Positions 11,821 to 21,126 of a stretch of 64,000 bases of DNA are shown here, in pieces (the stretch's first letter is position 1; each line of letters opens with the position of its first letter). This DNA comes from Neonectria sp. B-13 (Eukaryota > Ascomycota > Sordariomycetes > Hypocreales > Nectriaceae), in assembly GCA_002682825.1 (NCBI GenBank), contig NOKP01000005.1:1798001-1862000 (forward strand), read 5' to 3'. The notes under the pieces were generated by a model. The model searched no databases. It was not told the origin of the DNA and saw only the letters and a list, made by a program, of their open reading frames with translations. Position numbers and translations under genes: made by a program.

Positions 11821-12294
11821 ATGACAGAGCAGGTTCAGCAACGAAGATTCCTCTTGGTCGAAAGGATCAAACTTCTTTTCAAACGCCCCGACAAGCCACC
11901 CCCTTTCGACGGCGACGGAACATTCAACAAGATCCCTGCGGAAATCATCCTCCATATCTGCAGCTTCCTGGGTCGGATTGATCGTGCCTCGCTGGCGCTG
12001 ACCCGGCGCCAACTGCTCGACGTGCAAGGCCCGCAGATACTGTGCCTTAAGGAGCCATGGCGGTACACGTTATTAAGGCGGCTCGAAGAAGACATCTTTC
12101 ATCCGACGCAGAGACTGTGCTTCCACTGTCACAAGTTCCATCGTGCCAGGAGGTGCCTTGGCATTGTGTTATCTGAAAGCGCTCTTCGTGCCCACCGCAA
12201 TATGAATAGGCCTGAAACGAGCAGGACGACAGTACCACGTGCCCTGATAGGGGTACCGGGTGAGGGGGGGTTCGGACGACGTTTTAGGCGCTGA
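11821..12294 (+). CDS. Short F-box protein, probably C-terminally truncated
   Basis: Single exon, 157 aa from the ATG that gives MTEQVQQRRFLLV; the upstream open stretch begins at a non-ATG codon. An F-box is clear at about residues 39-65 (FNKIPAEIILHICSFLGRI, then LALTRRQLLDV). A cysteine-histidine segment RLCFHCHKFHRARR follows, a hallmark of a fungal F-box group in which a further 60-150 residues would normally be present. Here the frame instead runs into low-complexity Gly/Arg sequence and stops. The likely role is SCF ubiquitin-ligase substrate adaptor. The ending suggests a frameshift or truncation near 12190-12290, so this may be a recent pseudogene. Confidence 0.65.
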   Translation: MTEQVQQRRFLLVERIKLLFKRPDKPPPFDGDGTFNKIPAEIILHICSFLGRIDRASLALTRRQLLDVQGPQILCLKEPWRYTLLRRLEEDIFHPTQRLCFHCHKFHRARRCLGIVLSESALRAHRNMNRPETSRTTVPRALIGVPGEGGFGRRFRR

Positions 12295-13160
12295 TGACGA
12301 GAGTCAAGAGAACGTGAGCACACGGACACTCACCCAAGACGCCTCCAACGCCGACTAGTACCAACTGCCTGGCGGCTCGTCTCGTGTGTTGTCGAGGAGT
12401 TGGGCAACCTCCTCTGAGTGTTTTCGTAGGCCCATGCACTATTTTACTACTGTACGGCTCTTATTATGCCAACGGGTGATGACATGTTATTGGGTCGGTC
12501 TTTGTTCTTGTAAATTTAGACGTCGTCGTTAATTAATGCTAGACGCGGTGCCATCTCTTGTTGTAGAACTACTCATGGAGGGAGAATGTTTGGTTGTATT
12601 ATGGTTTTTGAATTTGATGAGATTTAAAGCCAGGAATTGTCTAATCCTGGGCCAGTAGAAGCGCAAAATCCATTTGGAATGTATCCCTATATTGTGCCGA
12701 GGATGCTACTCCCAATTACTACTACCACAACCCCAAGAACGTCTCAGGTTAACCCTTTCCGAATTCAAGGCGTCTAAGTAGACATGTACAATCTTCATCA
12801 AACGGCTGCGGGACCCGCCGCTTACGCGACCTTCGGTCTGGCCTGTTGGATGGTATTACTGTGCAGGTATCTTCTGAACTGGTGCCGTCCTGGCTGCGGG
12901 GGCGAATCCGCGTCATGAATCGAGTTGATCCCATCACTGTACTCTAGGCCAGACGCTGTACAGTTAGTGGGAAAATCCAGGGCAAAGAGCGCACTTTGAC
13001 TAACCTGGGTATGAACGCCTTCAATGGTCTTTCACACGTCGTCGTCGACGAATTGCCTGGGCCGTCAGGAGGACCGGGGCGTGATACTCCGCCAGCTTGC
13101 CGGAGCTTAGCATAACGCGGAGCATAGGATAGTAGATGATGCTTAGGGCTATAAGCAGCC
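12295..13160. other. Intergenic region downstream of two convergent genes
   Basis: Nearly 0.9 kb of 3' sequence between the F-box gene and the minus-strand PD-(D/E)XK gene. AT-rich in its first half. A minus-strand frame at 12944-13417 overlaps the next gene in another phase and is a shadow. Nothing else is supported. Confidence 0.5.
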
Positions 13161-14561
13161 TCACGTCCCATTTTCATCCAAGAACCCAGCCAGCACCTTG
13201 GACTGAAACCAGGGCAAGTAGACATCCCTGACCCATCCCGCAAGCTCACGAAGTCCCGCCACGATCTGGTACGTATCGAGAATGCTCTGCGTTGTCCCGA
13301 ACTGACGCTCCGTCCACAGCACCGTCTTCCTGTCCTCGAGCGTCGAGCAGACAAACAGCCAGCGGTGGCCCTGCACAATAACGCCCGGAATGAACCCCAA
13401 CTCTGCCAGGGCCTCATCCGCCACGCGTCTCCTCGATACTTCCTCTGCAGCCGACATGGGCTGTCCCGTCAGCCCAACCACGGAGCGCAGGAACTTCCAC
13501 TGCGCCGCGTGCCAGACGCCCATTTGTAGTTGTGCCGCATCCAGCTCCTTGCCCGGACGCTTAGTCTCGATGCTTAGGGCAATGGGGGAGAGTTGTAGTG
13601 GCGCGAAGTCGGTGTGATTGACGGTCAGCGTCGGTGTTCGGCGGCCAAGGGCTTGGAGTGCGGTGGTATCGTTGGGGTCGTCAAGATAGAGGCAGAAGTC
13701 GACCATTTTGGCGGGGGAGGAGTAGGGTAGATATTTACTGTGTGGACGAGCAGTGGTGCTAAGATCCGTCAGTGTTTGAAATCGTCTAGGGCTAACATAG
13801 GCGTCTCACCAGGTTGTGAAATTTAGGAGATCCCCCTCAGAGGATCCAGGCCGCCTGAAGACAGCCTGTAGAAGACGATGGTGTACCTCCATGTTCCAAG
13901 ATGCCTCCTCGTGGCTTCTGTCGTGGCATAGGCATGCCAGTTCGCACACCAAAGCCACTTCATCAGGGGTAGGAATAAGTCCGGGAAGCATGTCTAGCAC
14001 ATCTGGTTCCTTGAACGCATATCTCCAGATTCGCATGTTTTGATCTTTGACGCGTGGACTCTCGAGAATTGTCGCCTTGTGGGTGTGGGGAAGAATGTCC
14101 AGTCCGTTTCCGATTTCTCGTATCGCGGCGAGCAGGTCGGCCGCAGCGACAGGCGCAGTGTCGATCTTGAGCTGGCGGCACTCGAGACCCCCGTCGTCCA
14201 GGCGCAAGCTCATCATTTGTTTCTTTGGGGACGATGCTCGCGATGGTGCATCGCTGTTTTCTGATGGCGCAAGCGAGCTGGCTGTCGAACTGGCCGCAGA
14301 AGGCATCGTGGCGCCATGCGTTGGCCTCGGAGTGCGATTCGGATCGCCAGTTCGCCGTCGCTTGGGCGTGTTGTTTTCCATGTCTGTCGAGGTACGGAGT
14401 GACACGGGAGGACTGGGTTCCTGGACGGCTTTTCGCTTGGTGGACGAGACCTTGAGGTGCGATTTTGGCGGCGAGTCGTGTGGACGGAGATTGGGCAGAG
14501 TGTCAGGCAGTGCGTTGGGCAAGGTATCTAGCCAGAAAGACACGCGCTGGAAGTCGAGCAT
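13161..14561 (-). CDS. PD-(D/E)XK nuclease-like fungal protein
   Basis: Two exons (13810-14561, 13161-13758) with a 51-nt intron encode 449 aa. The splice joins NFTTC to TTARPHSKYLPYSS, the signature link of the large fungal PD-(D/E)XK-like family (PF20516 type). The first ~140 residues are Ser/Pro-rich with a basic KRRR patch and look disordered and nuclear. The nuclease-like fold follows: MVDFCLYL supplies the acidic residue of the first motif and SIETKR the ExK motif, so the core catalytic residues are kept. The C-terminal helical part ends GWVRDVYLPWF. Members are abundant in Fusarium- and Colletotrichum-like genomes, often near mobile DNA, with no tested function. Nuclease activity is plausible but unproven. 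Confidence 0.85.
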
Positions 14562-15131
14562 GGTGGATAGTTAGGTGTGCGATCTTTGACGAGGCTGCAT
14601 CGTGAAGTTGATGCAGACGCGACGTTCAAGTTACAGGTTGTGTGACGACGATTGTTGATTTGCGGGGAGGTGGTTGACACGCCAACGCACGGCCAACTTG
14701 AAGAGCCAAGCAAGTCAACTCCGTCACGTATCTAGGGTTCGAGGGATAGCGACAATGAGTGAAAGGGGAATAAGCAGCAAGTCCACTTCTATTAACCACA
14801 TACGTTGGTTTCAACCCAATCTATGCTTGTGAACTAGAAATCTGTCCTGTTGTGAGTCTGAACGCCGGTGTTTGTAAGTGATCTGAACCAACGCTTATCT
14901 TATCATGGACAGTGTGATATGGGATATACACCATTCGCACTGTACGAACATCAGCCTCCTAGCCCCGCATCAGGCTGTGAGCACAACCAACACTCAGGCG
15001 CGATGGCATGTTTTTCGTCTTCTTTTCCTTCATTTTTCCTTCTCAGCAAATAAGCCCTCATCTCTTCGCTGCGTCTTCCCATCTCTGGTACCACCCATCT
15101 ACCGCATACCTGTCCAAGTCAACGTCTCGTC
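14562..15131. other. Divergent intergenic region
   Basis: About 0.57 kb between the minus-strand PD-(D/E)XK-like gene and the plus-strand gene at 15132. A pyrimidine-rich stretch at about 15008-15050 precedes the latter, as is common upstream of fungal transcription starts. No other feature. Confidence 0.5.
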
Positions 15132-16429
15132 ATGGGTAGTGACGTGCAGTCCGTCGGGGACAGTTCGCAGATCATCCATGGCACTTCAGCGAACGAGTTC
15201 CAGACAGATCTGATCGTTATCATGATACAGACACTAGACAAAGTTGAATGTGCACCCCCCAATCTCGAAGATCTATGGCGAGCGATCAATTCCACCGAAG
15301 GCGCCCAATCTACACCAGGAATCTTCTATTTCCAGGGCGGATTTAAACCCTGGCTGGGATATATGCCTCACAGATGACACGATTATTCGTGATCTTTTCC
15401 CACGCAGAGATGATATTGGCCGCCTGCTTCACGACCTAGAGCTTTCGTCAGTCGCGCGTCGGAAATATATAGCGACACTAGTGGATACTGCCTCTAGACG
15501 GCCCGGCTCTGTCGTGGGACGGGAATCTCCCGCCGAGCTCATCGTTAGAGACCTGCAAATGAGGGTTTTACCGACCAATGGTCGATCCCTGCAACAAGAC
15601 CAATCAAGTACGCCCCCCGCAAAGTATCTGTCTCTCTTCTAAGACAACTTAGGCACCGCGGATGTCCAAGGTCATACACCCGTCTCGGCATCCAACCCAC
15701 CCGCCGACCACATTAACAAAAGACGTCGTAAGCATTTCATCAAGCATGTCTTTCCATTTCTAATCCCTCCCAGGCACAGACGATCTGCCTTTTACTCTGA
15801 ATCCTACAGTGATCTTGACGAGCAGCAGTGCCGCGCAACCTCAACCTCAAGCCGCTGCAGTCCCAACACCCACCCCTGTCCCCGCAAATACTCCCACCAC
15901 ATCGAGACCCTCGATGGACTTCATGCTGATGGAAAACCTCAAAGCGCTTCTCCCCAAAGATCTCAAAGAAGCTATTGCCGTGCATCCTGACCCGAAGGAC
16001 GCAGGCAACATCCTAGCTTTCGTATCGTTGGTGTATTGGGGCACATCTAGATGCACACTAATATTGAGAATCAATCAAGAAAAGGTATCGTATTTGGCCA
16101 TGTTGCTATTCAAAGTACGCGTGGAAACAAAGCAGGGCGCTCGGTCCATATACATGGGAGACGGTGTGAAAGTAATCGGCCAACCGAAACTCGTGCTCCA
16201 TGGAGCCCCATGTGAGTTAATCACTCGCGTCTTCGGCCCCGAGGTTTCCAAAGGAATCTTTGCGACTCGCGATTATATTACTGAAGTTAAACTCGGGTCT
16301 GATACGACAACCTGTATATCTATGGAGATCCCGCGATTAGTTACTGACTTGGCTGCCATCATTATTTGGATTGGGCTACAGAATGGAACAGAACTCGGGA
16401 GATTATTCAGATATACTGCTCCATCTTAG
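15132..16429 (+). CDS. Unrecognised four-exon protein with proline-rich linker
   Basis: My model has exons 15132-15242, 15319-15607, 15653-15727 and 15774-16429 (376 aa, in frame throughout). Introns 2 and 3 are convincing: GTACGC..ACTTAG (45 nt) and GTAAGC..TCCCAG (46 nt). Intron 1 (GTTGAA..CACCAG, 76 nt) is the only simple way to pass from the frame of the first ATG to the downstream frame, and is weak; a frameshift is the alternative. The N-terminal half is charged (for example DDTIIRDLFPRRDDIGRLL). A Pro/Gln/Thr-rich linker (QPQPQAAAVPTPTPVP) leads to a C-terminal part with alternating hydrophobic residues suggesting a beta-rich fold. I recognise no family, signal peptide or membrane helix. 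Confidence 0.5.
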
Positions 16430-17076
16430 CTTTAGAAAGCTGGGGCTTCTTGTCGGGGACAGCAATGGTCTATTGCGACCTCGAATCTTTCGGCGGTATT
16501 CCGATTGGGCCTAGGGCTACATTCAAGAGATCATATTGAAGTTGAGCAACTTTGTCCGGATTGGCAACGTGGGCAAGGCGAGTTGGTCATGTTACTACAA
16601 TGCGCTGACATTTTGCCTTTGTACTGACCCATTCCAACCTGGTGAGCAGATATTTTGGGTGAATTACCGACCGCCACATCTTTTACGAGTTCTTTGTTGA
16701 CTGCTTCATACATCACTACCTCTTGATCATTGTTCAGAGATCAACCGCCATTGATGCCACAAAGACAATAGACACCACGTATGAACCTTGGATATTGTAT
16801 TTCAAGAACAAGAATCCAACAATAAAGCCCATGAGAAGATGTATTTGTCCCTTTCTTAGAACATGAACGAACAGGAATTACGCGCTCCTAGAAAAAAGGT
16901 CTGGAAACAATATTTAACCCCTGTCATGGCGTGCTATTTCACTTGAACCACACAACAGATCAAAGCAGTCAACTCACAGTACTTGTCAATTCTTGGGTTA
17001 CCTTTTGTATTACATGTGTTTCCCGAACCAGATTCCTTAATCCCGTTCCCTTTACTTCTTTACGAATTAGGTCAAG
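16430..17076. other. Upstream region of the first MDW-motif gene
   Basis: About 0.65 kb, no supported gene. The segment around 16890-16925 (GGTCTGGAAACAATATTTAACC) resembles the segment upstream of the second copy around 18525-18550 (GGTCTGTGGGAAAATATTTA), so promoter sequence was duplicated along with the gene. Confidence 0.5.
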
Positions 17077-17664
17077 ATGAACTGTCAAAGCCGGGACGAC
17101 GACGAGGATTCGATGGACTGGACTTCCACATACGCAAAGCGGTATGTGGACGGAGGATTCATAAAGCATGAGAACTCCCTTACAGTGACTAACTCTGGAA
17201 GCCCGGATTGTTCAACATATGACGAGATGGACTGGGAACCCACAACTTCACATATCGACAACACCAGCTCCCTCGAATCGTCCATCAAGTACAGCGAGGA
17301 CTCGGCAAAAACCACCACCTGCCACAATTCATCAAAGCCAGCGAAAACACCTCAAAACCCCCATCAGTCCCCTCCTAAGCCATTGGCCAAGGACAGTGGG
17401 AAGACTTGCATCGCAAGTAAGGACAGCAAAGACTCAGTGAAAGTCATCACCCGCCACGATGTACCAAAGCCAGCGATAAAACCTCCAAACAGCCATCAGT
17501 CTCCTTCTAGGCCATCGGCCAAGGACAGTGGGAAGACTCACATCGAAAACAAGGACAGTGGGAAGACTTGCACTGGAAACAAAGACTCCGGAACATCGAA
17601 AACACCTCGCCCCAACGATGCTTCCATACCTGGGATTAAAAGGGCGGTAGTATGTCAGAAGTAG
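17077..17664 (+). CDS. Acidic low-complexity protein with MDW motifs (tandem copy 1)
   Basis: Single exon, 195 aa, no recognised domain, no signal peptide. The N-terminus is acidic and carries two Met-Asp-Trp motifs: EDSMDWTSTYAKRYVDGGFI near residues 10-29 and YDEMDWEPTT near 48-57. The rest is Lys/Ser/Pro-rich and includes an imperfect 44-residue duplication. A paralogue with the same order of motifs (DIMDWVPTY, GAFIKPE, TWDEMD) begins 1.66 kb further on. The composition suggests a disordered protein with short linear motifs. Function unknown. The match between the two copies over the motif region is the best evidence that this frame is a real gene. Confidence 0.55.
   Translation: MNCQSRDDDEDSMDWTSTYAKRYVDGGFIKHENSLTVTNSGSPDCSTYDEMDWEPTTSHIDNTSSLESSIKYSEDSAKTTTCHNSSKPAKTPQNPHQSPPKPLAKDSGKTCIASKDSKDSVKVITRHDVPKPAIKPPNSHQSPSRPSAKDSGKTHIENKDSGKTCTGNKDSGTSKTPRPNDASIPGIKRAVVCQK
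17334..17597 (+). repeat. Imperfect 132-nt tandem duplication inside MDW copy 1
   Basis: Two units (17334-17465, 17466-17597) each encode a KPA.KPP/TPQN.HQSP segment followed by AKDSGKT. The period is exactly 44 codons, so length variation preserves the frame. A shorter KDSGKT motif recurs again at the end of the second unit. Confidence 0.7.
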
Positions 17665-18735
17665 TGAGTGGTGTTGGAGAATTAGGAATAGAAATTCGGT
17701 TGATTGCTATGGATAGTTGGTGGTTGCCCTTCGCCTTTGAATATGACTTAATATGCAAATGACAAACAATACGTAGTTGGCTGATTAGACTAGGGTGAGA
17801 CGGAACTTGTGATAACTGACACAGCGATATGGACTTTTACAAACCGCTTTTTACTTCAGAACTCATATACTCGTGCATGTAACCTGCATGTCCTTACCCA
17901 AGTCCCCCATCAATTACCTTTATCATCCAGTTCAGTCAACTCGAAGTTGTTTCGTTTTCAGCAGGACTTGAGAGTACGAATATGCTCAGGCCAACATCCA
18001 TTATTATGGGGACATCCCGTTAACTTGACTCACGTAAGACAGCGGTGTGATAAAGAAAGCGAAGCGAAAGTCCGGAGAGCTCAACGTTAGGGATTTGTTA
18101 GCCCCTTGTGATCTCAAATGCAGCTGGAGGATTGTGGATAGGCCTAGACTAGTCAGAATGAGTCTTAGTGAATGTTAGGTAGTTTTCTTATCGAAAGGTA
18201 AAGCAAGTTATCCTTGTTAACGTACATGGGTTTTACTGGTAGTCTATTGCTTAGAAATTTAATACTTTTGATGCTGGACAAGTCAAATCAACCAAATAAA
18301 TCTCGCGCACGAATCACCGATGGCGGCTGATTTGAAGACCTTTGTGTTCTTGACTGCGGACAGCACTACGTGATATGGTTCATGAAACCGTACGCAACAA
18401 AGGAATTCAGAGACCTCGACTTTTGTTTTTAGAACCTTGACACAAGAAGAAGCCCCCATCTGAACATGGGTTAGTTGTGTCCTTAGATCATGAACCGAAT
18501 AGTCGCGAACCGTTTCTGGAACAGAGGTCTGTGGGAAAATATTTAAGCCACACGATTCCGCCTGGAACGACCAATATCTCGATAATTAAAATCAACCTAA
18601 GGTACGTCTGCATCTTGACGGCCCCCCTATTTGAGCCCCTTCTTACCTTGATACTTATTCGCTTACCTTTCGGCCCTCAATTCTCTTCATCTCCCACTTT
18701 GTTACTTACTTTTGTCTTTTTTACTTCAAGTCAAA
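17665..18735. other. Spacer between the two MDW-motif copies
   Basis: About 1.07 kb. Sequence downstream of copy 1 (GGAGAATTAGGAATAG, then TAGACTAGGGTGAG) is similar to sequence downstream of copy 2 (GGAGAATTGAAAACG, then TAGACTGGGATGAG), and both go on to a CTCACGTAAGA stretch at about 18030 and 19882. The duplicated unit therefore includes flanks. No other gene seen. Confidence 0.5.
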
Positions 18736-19527
18736 ATGAAGTTTGAGGTTCCGGATTTCGACGAGGAGTCAGTCCACGATTGGGAATCTGAAGATAACCG
18801 CGAATCTCCGCACAGCTGGAGAGATCTGAGTATTACCCCACCCGAAACTAGGCCTGCTAACGAAAGACAGACCAGCGACTTCAACATCCAGGCATATTCT
18901 GGACTTGACGCCAACGGAGCAAATGAAACGTACATTGACGACGAGGATATCATGGACTGGGTCCCCACGTATCCAGACGAGTATGTCCATGAAGTCTTCG
19001 TTTATGGAGCCTTCATAAAGCCAGAGAGCTCCCCTCCTATGTCCCCAGCTATGGCAACTCCTGCTGGAAGCTCCGGGAGTTCAACATGGGACGAGATGGA
19101 CTAGGAACCCACCTCTCCAGTTATTTTAATGGACTCCTGTTCCGTCGTCGACCCGTTAACTAAGGGCAGTGAAGGTAAGAGAGAAGAAGTCATCGGCTAC
19201 GACCTGTCGAAGTCAACAGACTTCCCTCAGTCAACTCCTAGCCGGTCCACCTCGCCGACTTCTGAATGGTCGGAGCAATCCACTCCTAGACAGCTGATTG
19301 AACCCGCGCCTAACCAGTTGACTCAGTCATCCCCTCGATGTTCGGCTTCGCCAACTTCTTTTACACATCTGGTGCGATGCGCTCTTGGAAAGCCGCTTCA
19401 ATTTTCTCCTAAGAAATGGATTGAGTCTGCCCTTAGAAGGTTGGCAAAGCTGGCCGAAAAGGCTCGCACCGGAAACAAGGACCTCCCAGCGTTTGATAAA
19501 ATAGACCCCAACATGTTGGCGTACTAG
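18736..19527 (+). pseudogene. MDW-motif protein copy 2, interrupted by an in-frame TAG
   Basis: The frame starts with MKFEVPDFDEESVHDW and keeps the paralogous motifs DIMDWVPTYPDEYV, GAFIKPESS and STWDEMD. At 19102-19104 it meets TAG exactly where copy 1 has TGG (17233-17235). The frame then stays open for another 141 codons to 19527 and continues the homologous EPT residues. The second half (Ser/Pro/Thr-rich, then LVRCALGKPLQ and KKWIESALRRLAKLAEKA) is unlike the copy 1 tail. A TGG-to-TAG change is CpA-to-TpA on the other strand, the RIP direction. It could be a recent null allele, a read-through product, or a genuinely short 122-aa protein. Confidence 0.6.
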
Positions 19528-20064
19528 GTGAATCGGACGACGATGAAATCAAACGGGAGGATATCTACATTAAGATGTAAGGCACCTGATTGGAGAATTG
19601 AAAACGTGGCTTGATTAGCTGTTATGGATGGCGAGTAGTCAGTTGTCGATCTTCAGTAGTAATTAAAATGACAATGGTCAAGCACACGGTGCCTACTAGA
19701 CTGGGATGAGTATTAAATTGGTTGAGTGGGGTGAGTGGTTTACAATGCTGACGATCTTTCCCAATCTCAGCTGGAAGCTTCATGCTTCGTTCAGCAATTT
19801 CGACTCTGTTTGATATTTGGATGCTGACTGGGTGGATACGGATATGCTAGCTAAAAACTGGAAAGGTGGTTATGATCGGTCTCACGTAAGATAGCCAAGC
19901 CAGTTACGGTAATAGTAGCGCTGATCACGAGAATCCAGCTCACCAAGTTACGCATTGATGTGCACCCTCTTCGTAAGCTGCTTTATTTAACCTCTCCTTC
20001 GCTGCTGTCACCTGTCGGCCGTTTCTGGGTCTTTCGCCTTCAGACCATCCTCACCTCTAGCATC
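19528..20064. other. Intergenic region upstream of the MBL-like gene
   Basis: About 0.54 kb. Contains the copy 2 downstream flank noted above. No other gene. The frame open from 19960 is upstream extension of the next gene and does not look coding. Confidence 0.5.
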
Positions 20065-21126
20065 ATGGACGCTTCCCGCCGTGACACCCTTCAGGCATAT
20101 TTTGCCTCACCAAATGCAGCCTTGAGGCCGATCATGACGTCCCTGAATGGGGACAACTCGTGGCTCATCTCGTTCCCGCGTCCACCCGCCGAACGCGCTG
20201 TGAGGGCGTACTATCATGTCGTGTTTGAGCCGTGGCTGGTTGGAGCAGTGAACATAGTTTCCTCCTGGATCATCGGCATTGCTTTGCCAGCATCGCCCAA
20301 GATCTCAGGTCCTGAAGCCATCGAAGGTGTTATCCGTCAAATTGAAGACGCTGCCGCTACCATTTCGCCGGGGACCAACAAGACGGCAGACAGGCAGCCA
20401 GAAGGGGAATACACAGGTGGCATTGATGCGATTCTTCTGGGTTTTCATTTTGATGATCACACTCATCAAGCAACCCTGCGACAGTTCAACGAGAATATTC
20501 CAGTCATCGCCACCCCCGAAGCCAAAGCCGTTGTAGAGCCCTGGGGCCACTTCAAAACGATAACGACGATTCGAAACCTTGAGGCCGCGGCCAATTCCTG
20601 GCGTGATCCCGCGCTTCACCCCGGCGATCCGGTGCCCTCGTGGCTGGCACCGATACGTTTGCCCGGTCATTCAGTGCTCAATTTTGGCCTGGCCGTCGTC
20701 TGGACACACGCGACAGCTGACGGCGGAGAGGTTCACGAAGTCATCTTCAATTCCCCGCACGGGACGCGCCTCGACGAGGGACCGTTGCAGGCGTTTCTAG
20801 ATGCGGAACCTCGGACGGAGAAACTAGCCATGCTTCACGGGCTGAAGGAGAGCCACACTGCGACAAGCAAGACGACGTACGGTGCCAAGGGCGGGCTTGC
20901 CTTGTATCGCAGGTTGGGAGGTGTCAAGTATTGGCTGCTGTCACACCACTCGGCTCTCAGGTATAGCGGAATATTTATGTGGTTATCATGGACTGTTGAC
21001 ACACGGCGGACGATAGACTGGGCTTTGGAAGAAGAGAGGAAGACCAAAGGTGAGACTGACCAAGAACTGGACAAGCCAAATCTGGTTGAAATTGAGAACG
21101 GTGGATGTTTTGTTCTAGCATCGTGA
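20065..21126 (+). CDS. Metallo-beta-lactamase-superfamily-like protein with altered metal motif
   Basis: Single exon, 353 aa from the ATG giving MDASRRDTLQAYF; a more upstream in-frame start exists but adds non-family sequence. Recognisable blocks of a fungal MBL-like family are present: GGIDAILLGFHFDDHTH near residues 128-144, then IPVIATPEAKAVVEPWGHF, the HSVLNFGLAVVWTH segment, NSPHGTRLDE, and the end NLVEIENGGCFVL. In active enzymes the first block carries HxHxDH, or HxFxDH in the family I recall. Here the first ligand position holds Phe (FHFDDH), so metal binding may be impaired or rearranged. There is no signal peptide. Function unknown; hydrolase activity should not be assumed. Confidence 0.7.
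   Translation: MDASRRDTLQAYFASPNAALRPIMTSLNGDNSWLISFPRPPAERAVRAYYHVVFEPWLVGAVNIVSSWIIGIALPASPKISGPEAIEGVIRQIEDAAATISPGTNKTADRQPEGEYTGGIDAILLGFHFDDHTHQATLRQFNENIPVIATPEAKAVVEPWGHFKTITTIRNLEAAANSWRDPALHPGDPVPSWLAPIRLPGHSVLNFGLAVVWTHATADGGEVHEVIFNSPHGTRLDEGPLQAFLDAEPRTEKLAMLHGLKESHTATSKTTYGAKGGLALYRRLGGVKYWLLSHHSALRYSGIFMWLSWTVDTRRTIDWALEEERKTKGETDQELDKPNLVEIENGGCFVLAS

Noticed and set aside
12944..13417. Minus-strand 157-codon ORF
   Set aside because: It overlaps the PD-(D/E)XK-like exon in another phase; it is Arg/Ser/Gly-rich as expected of a shadow frame.
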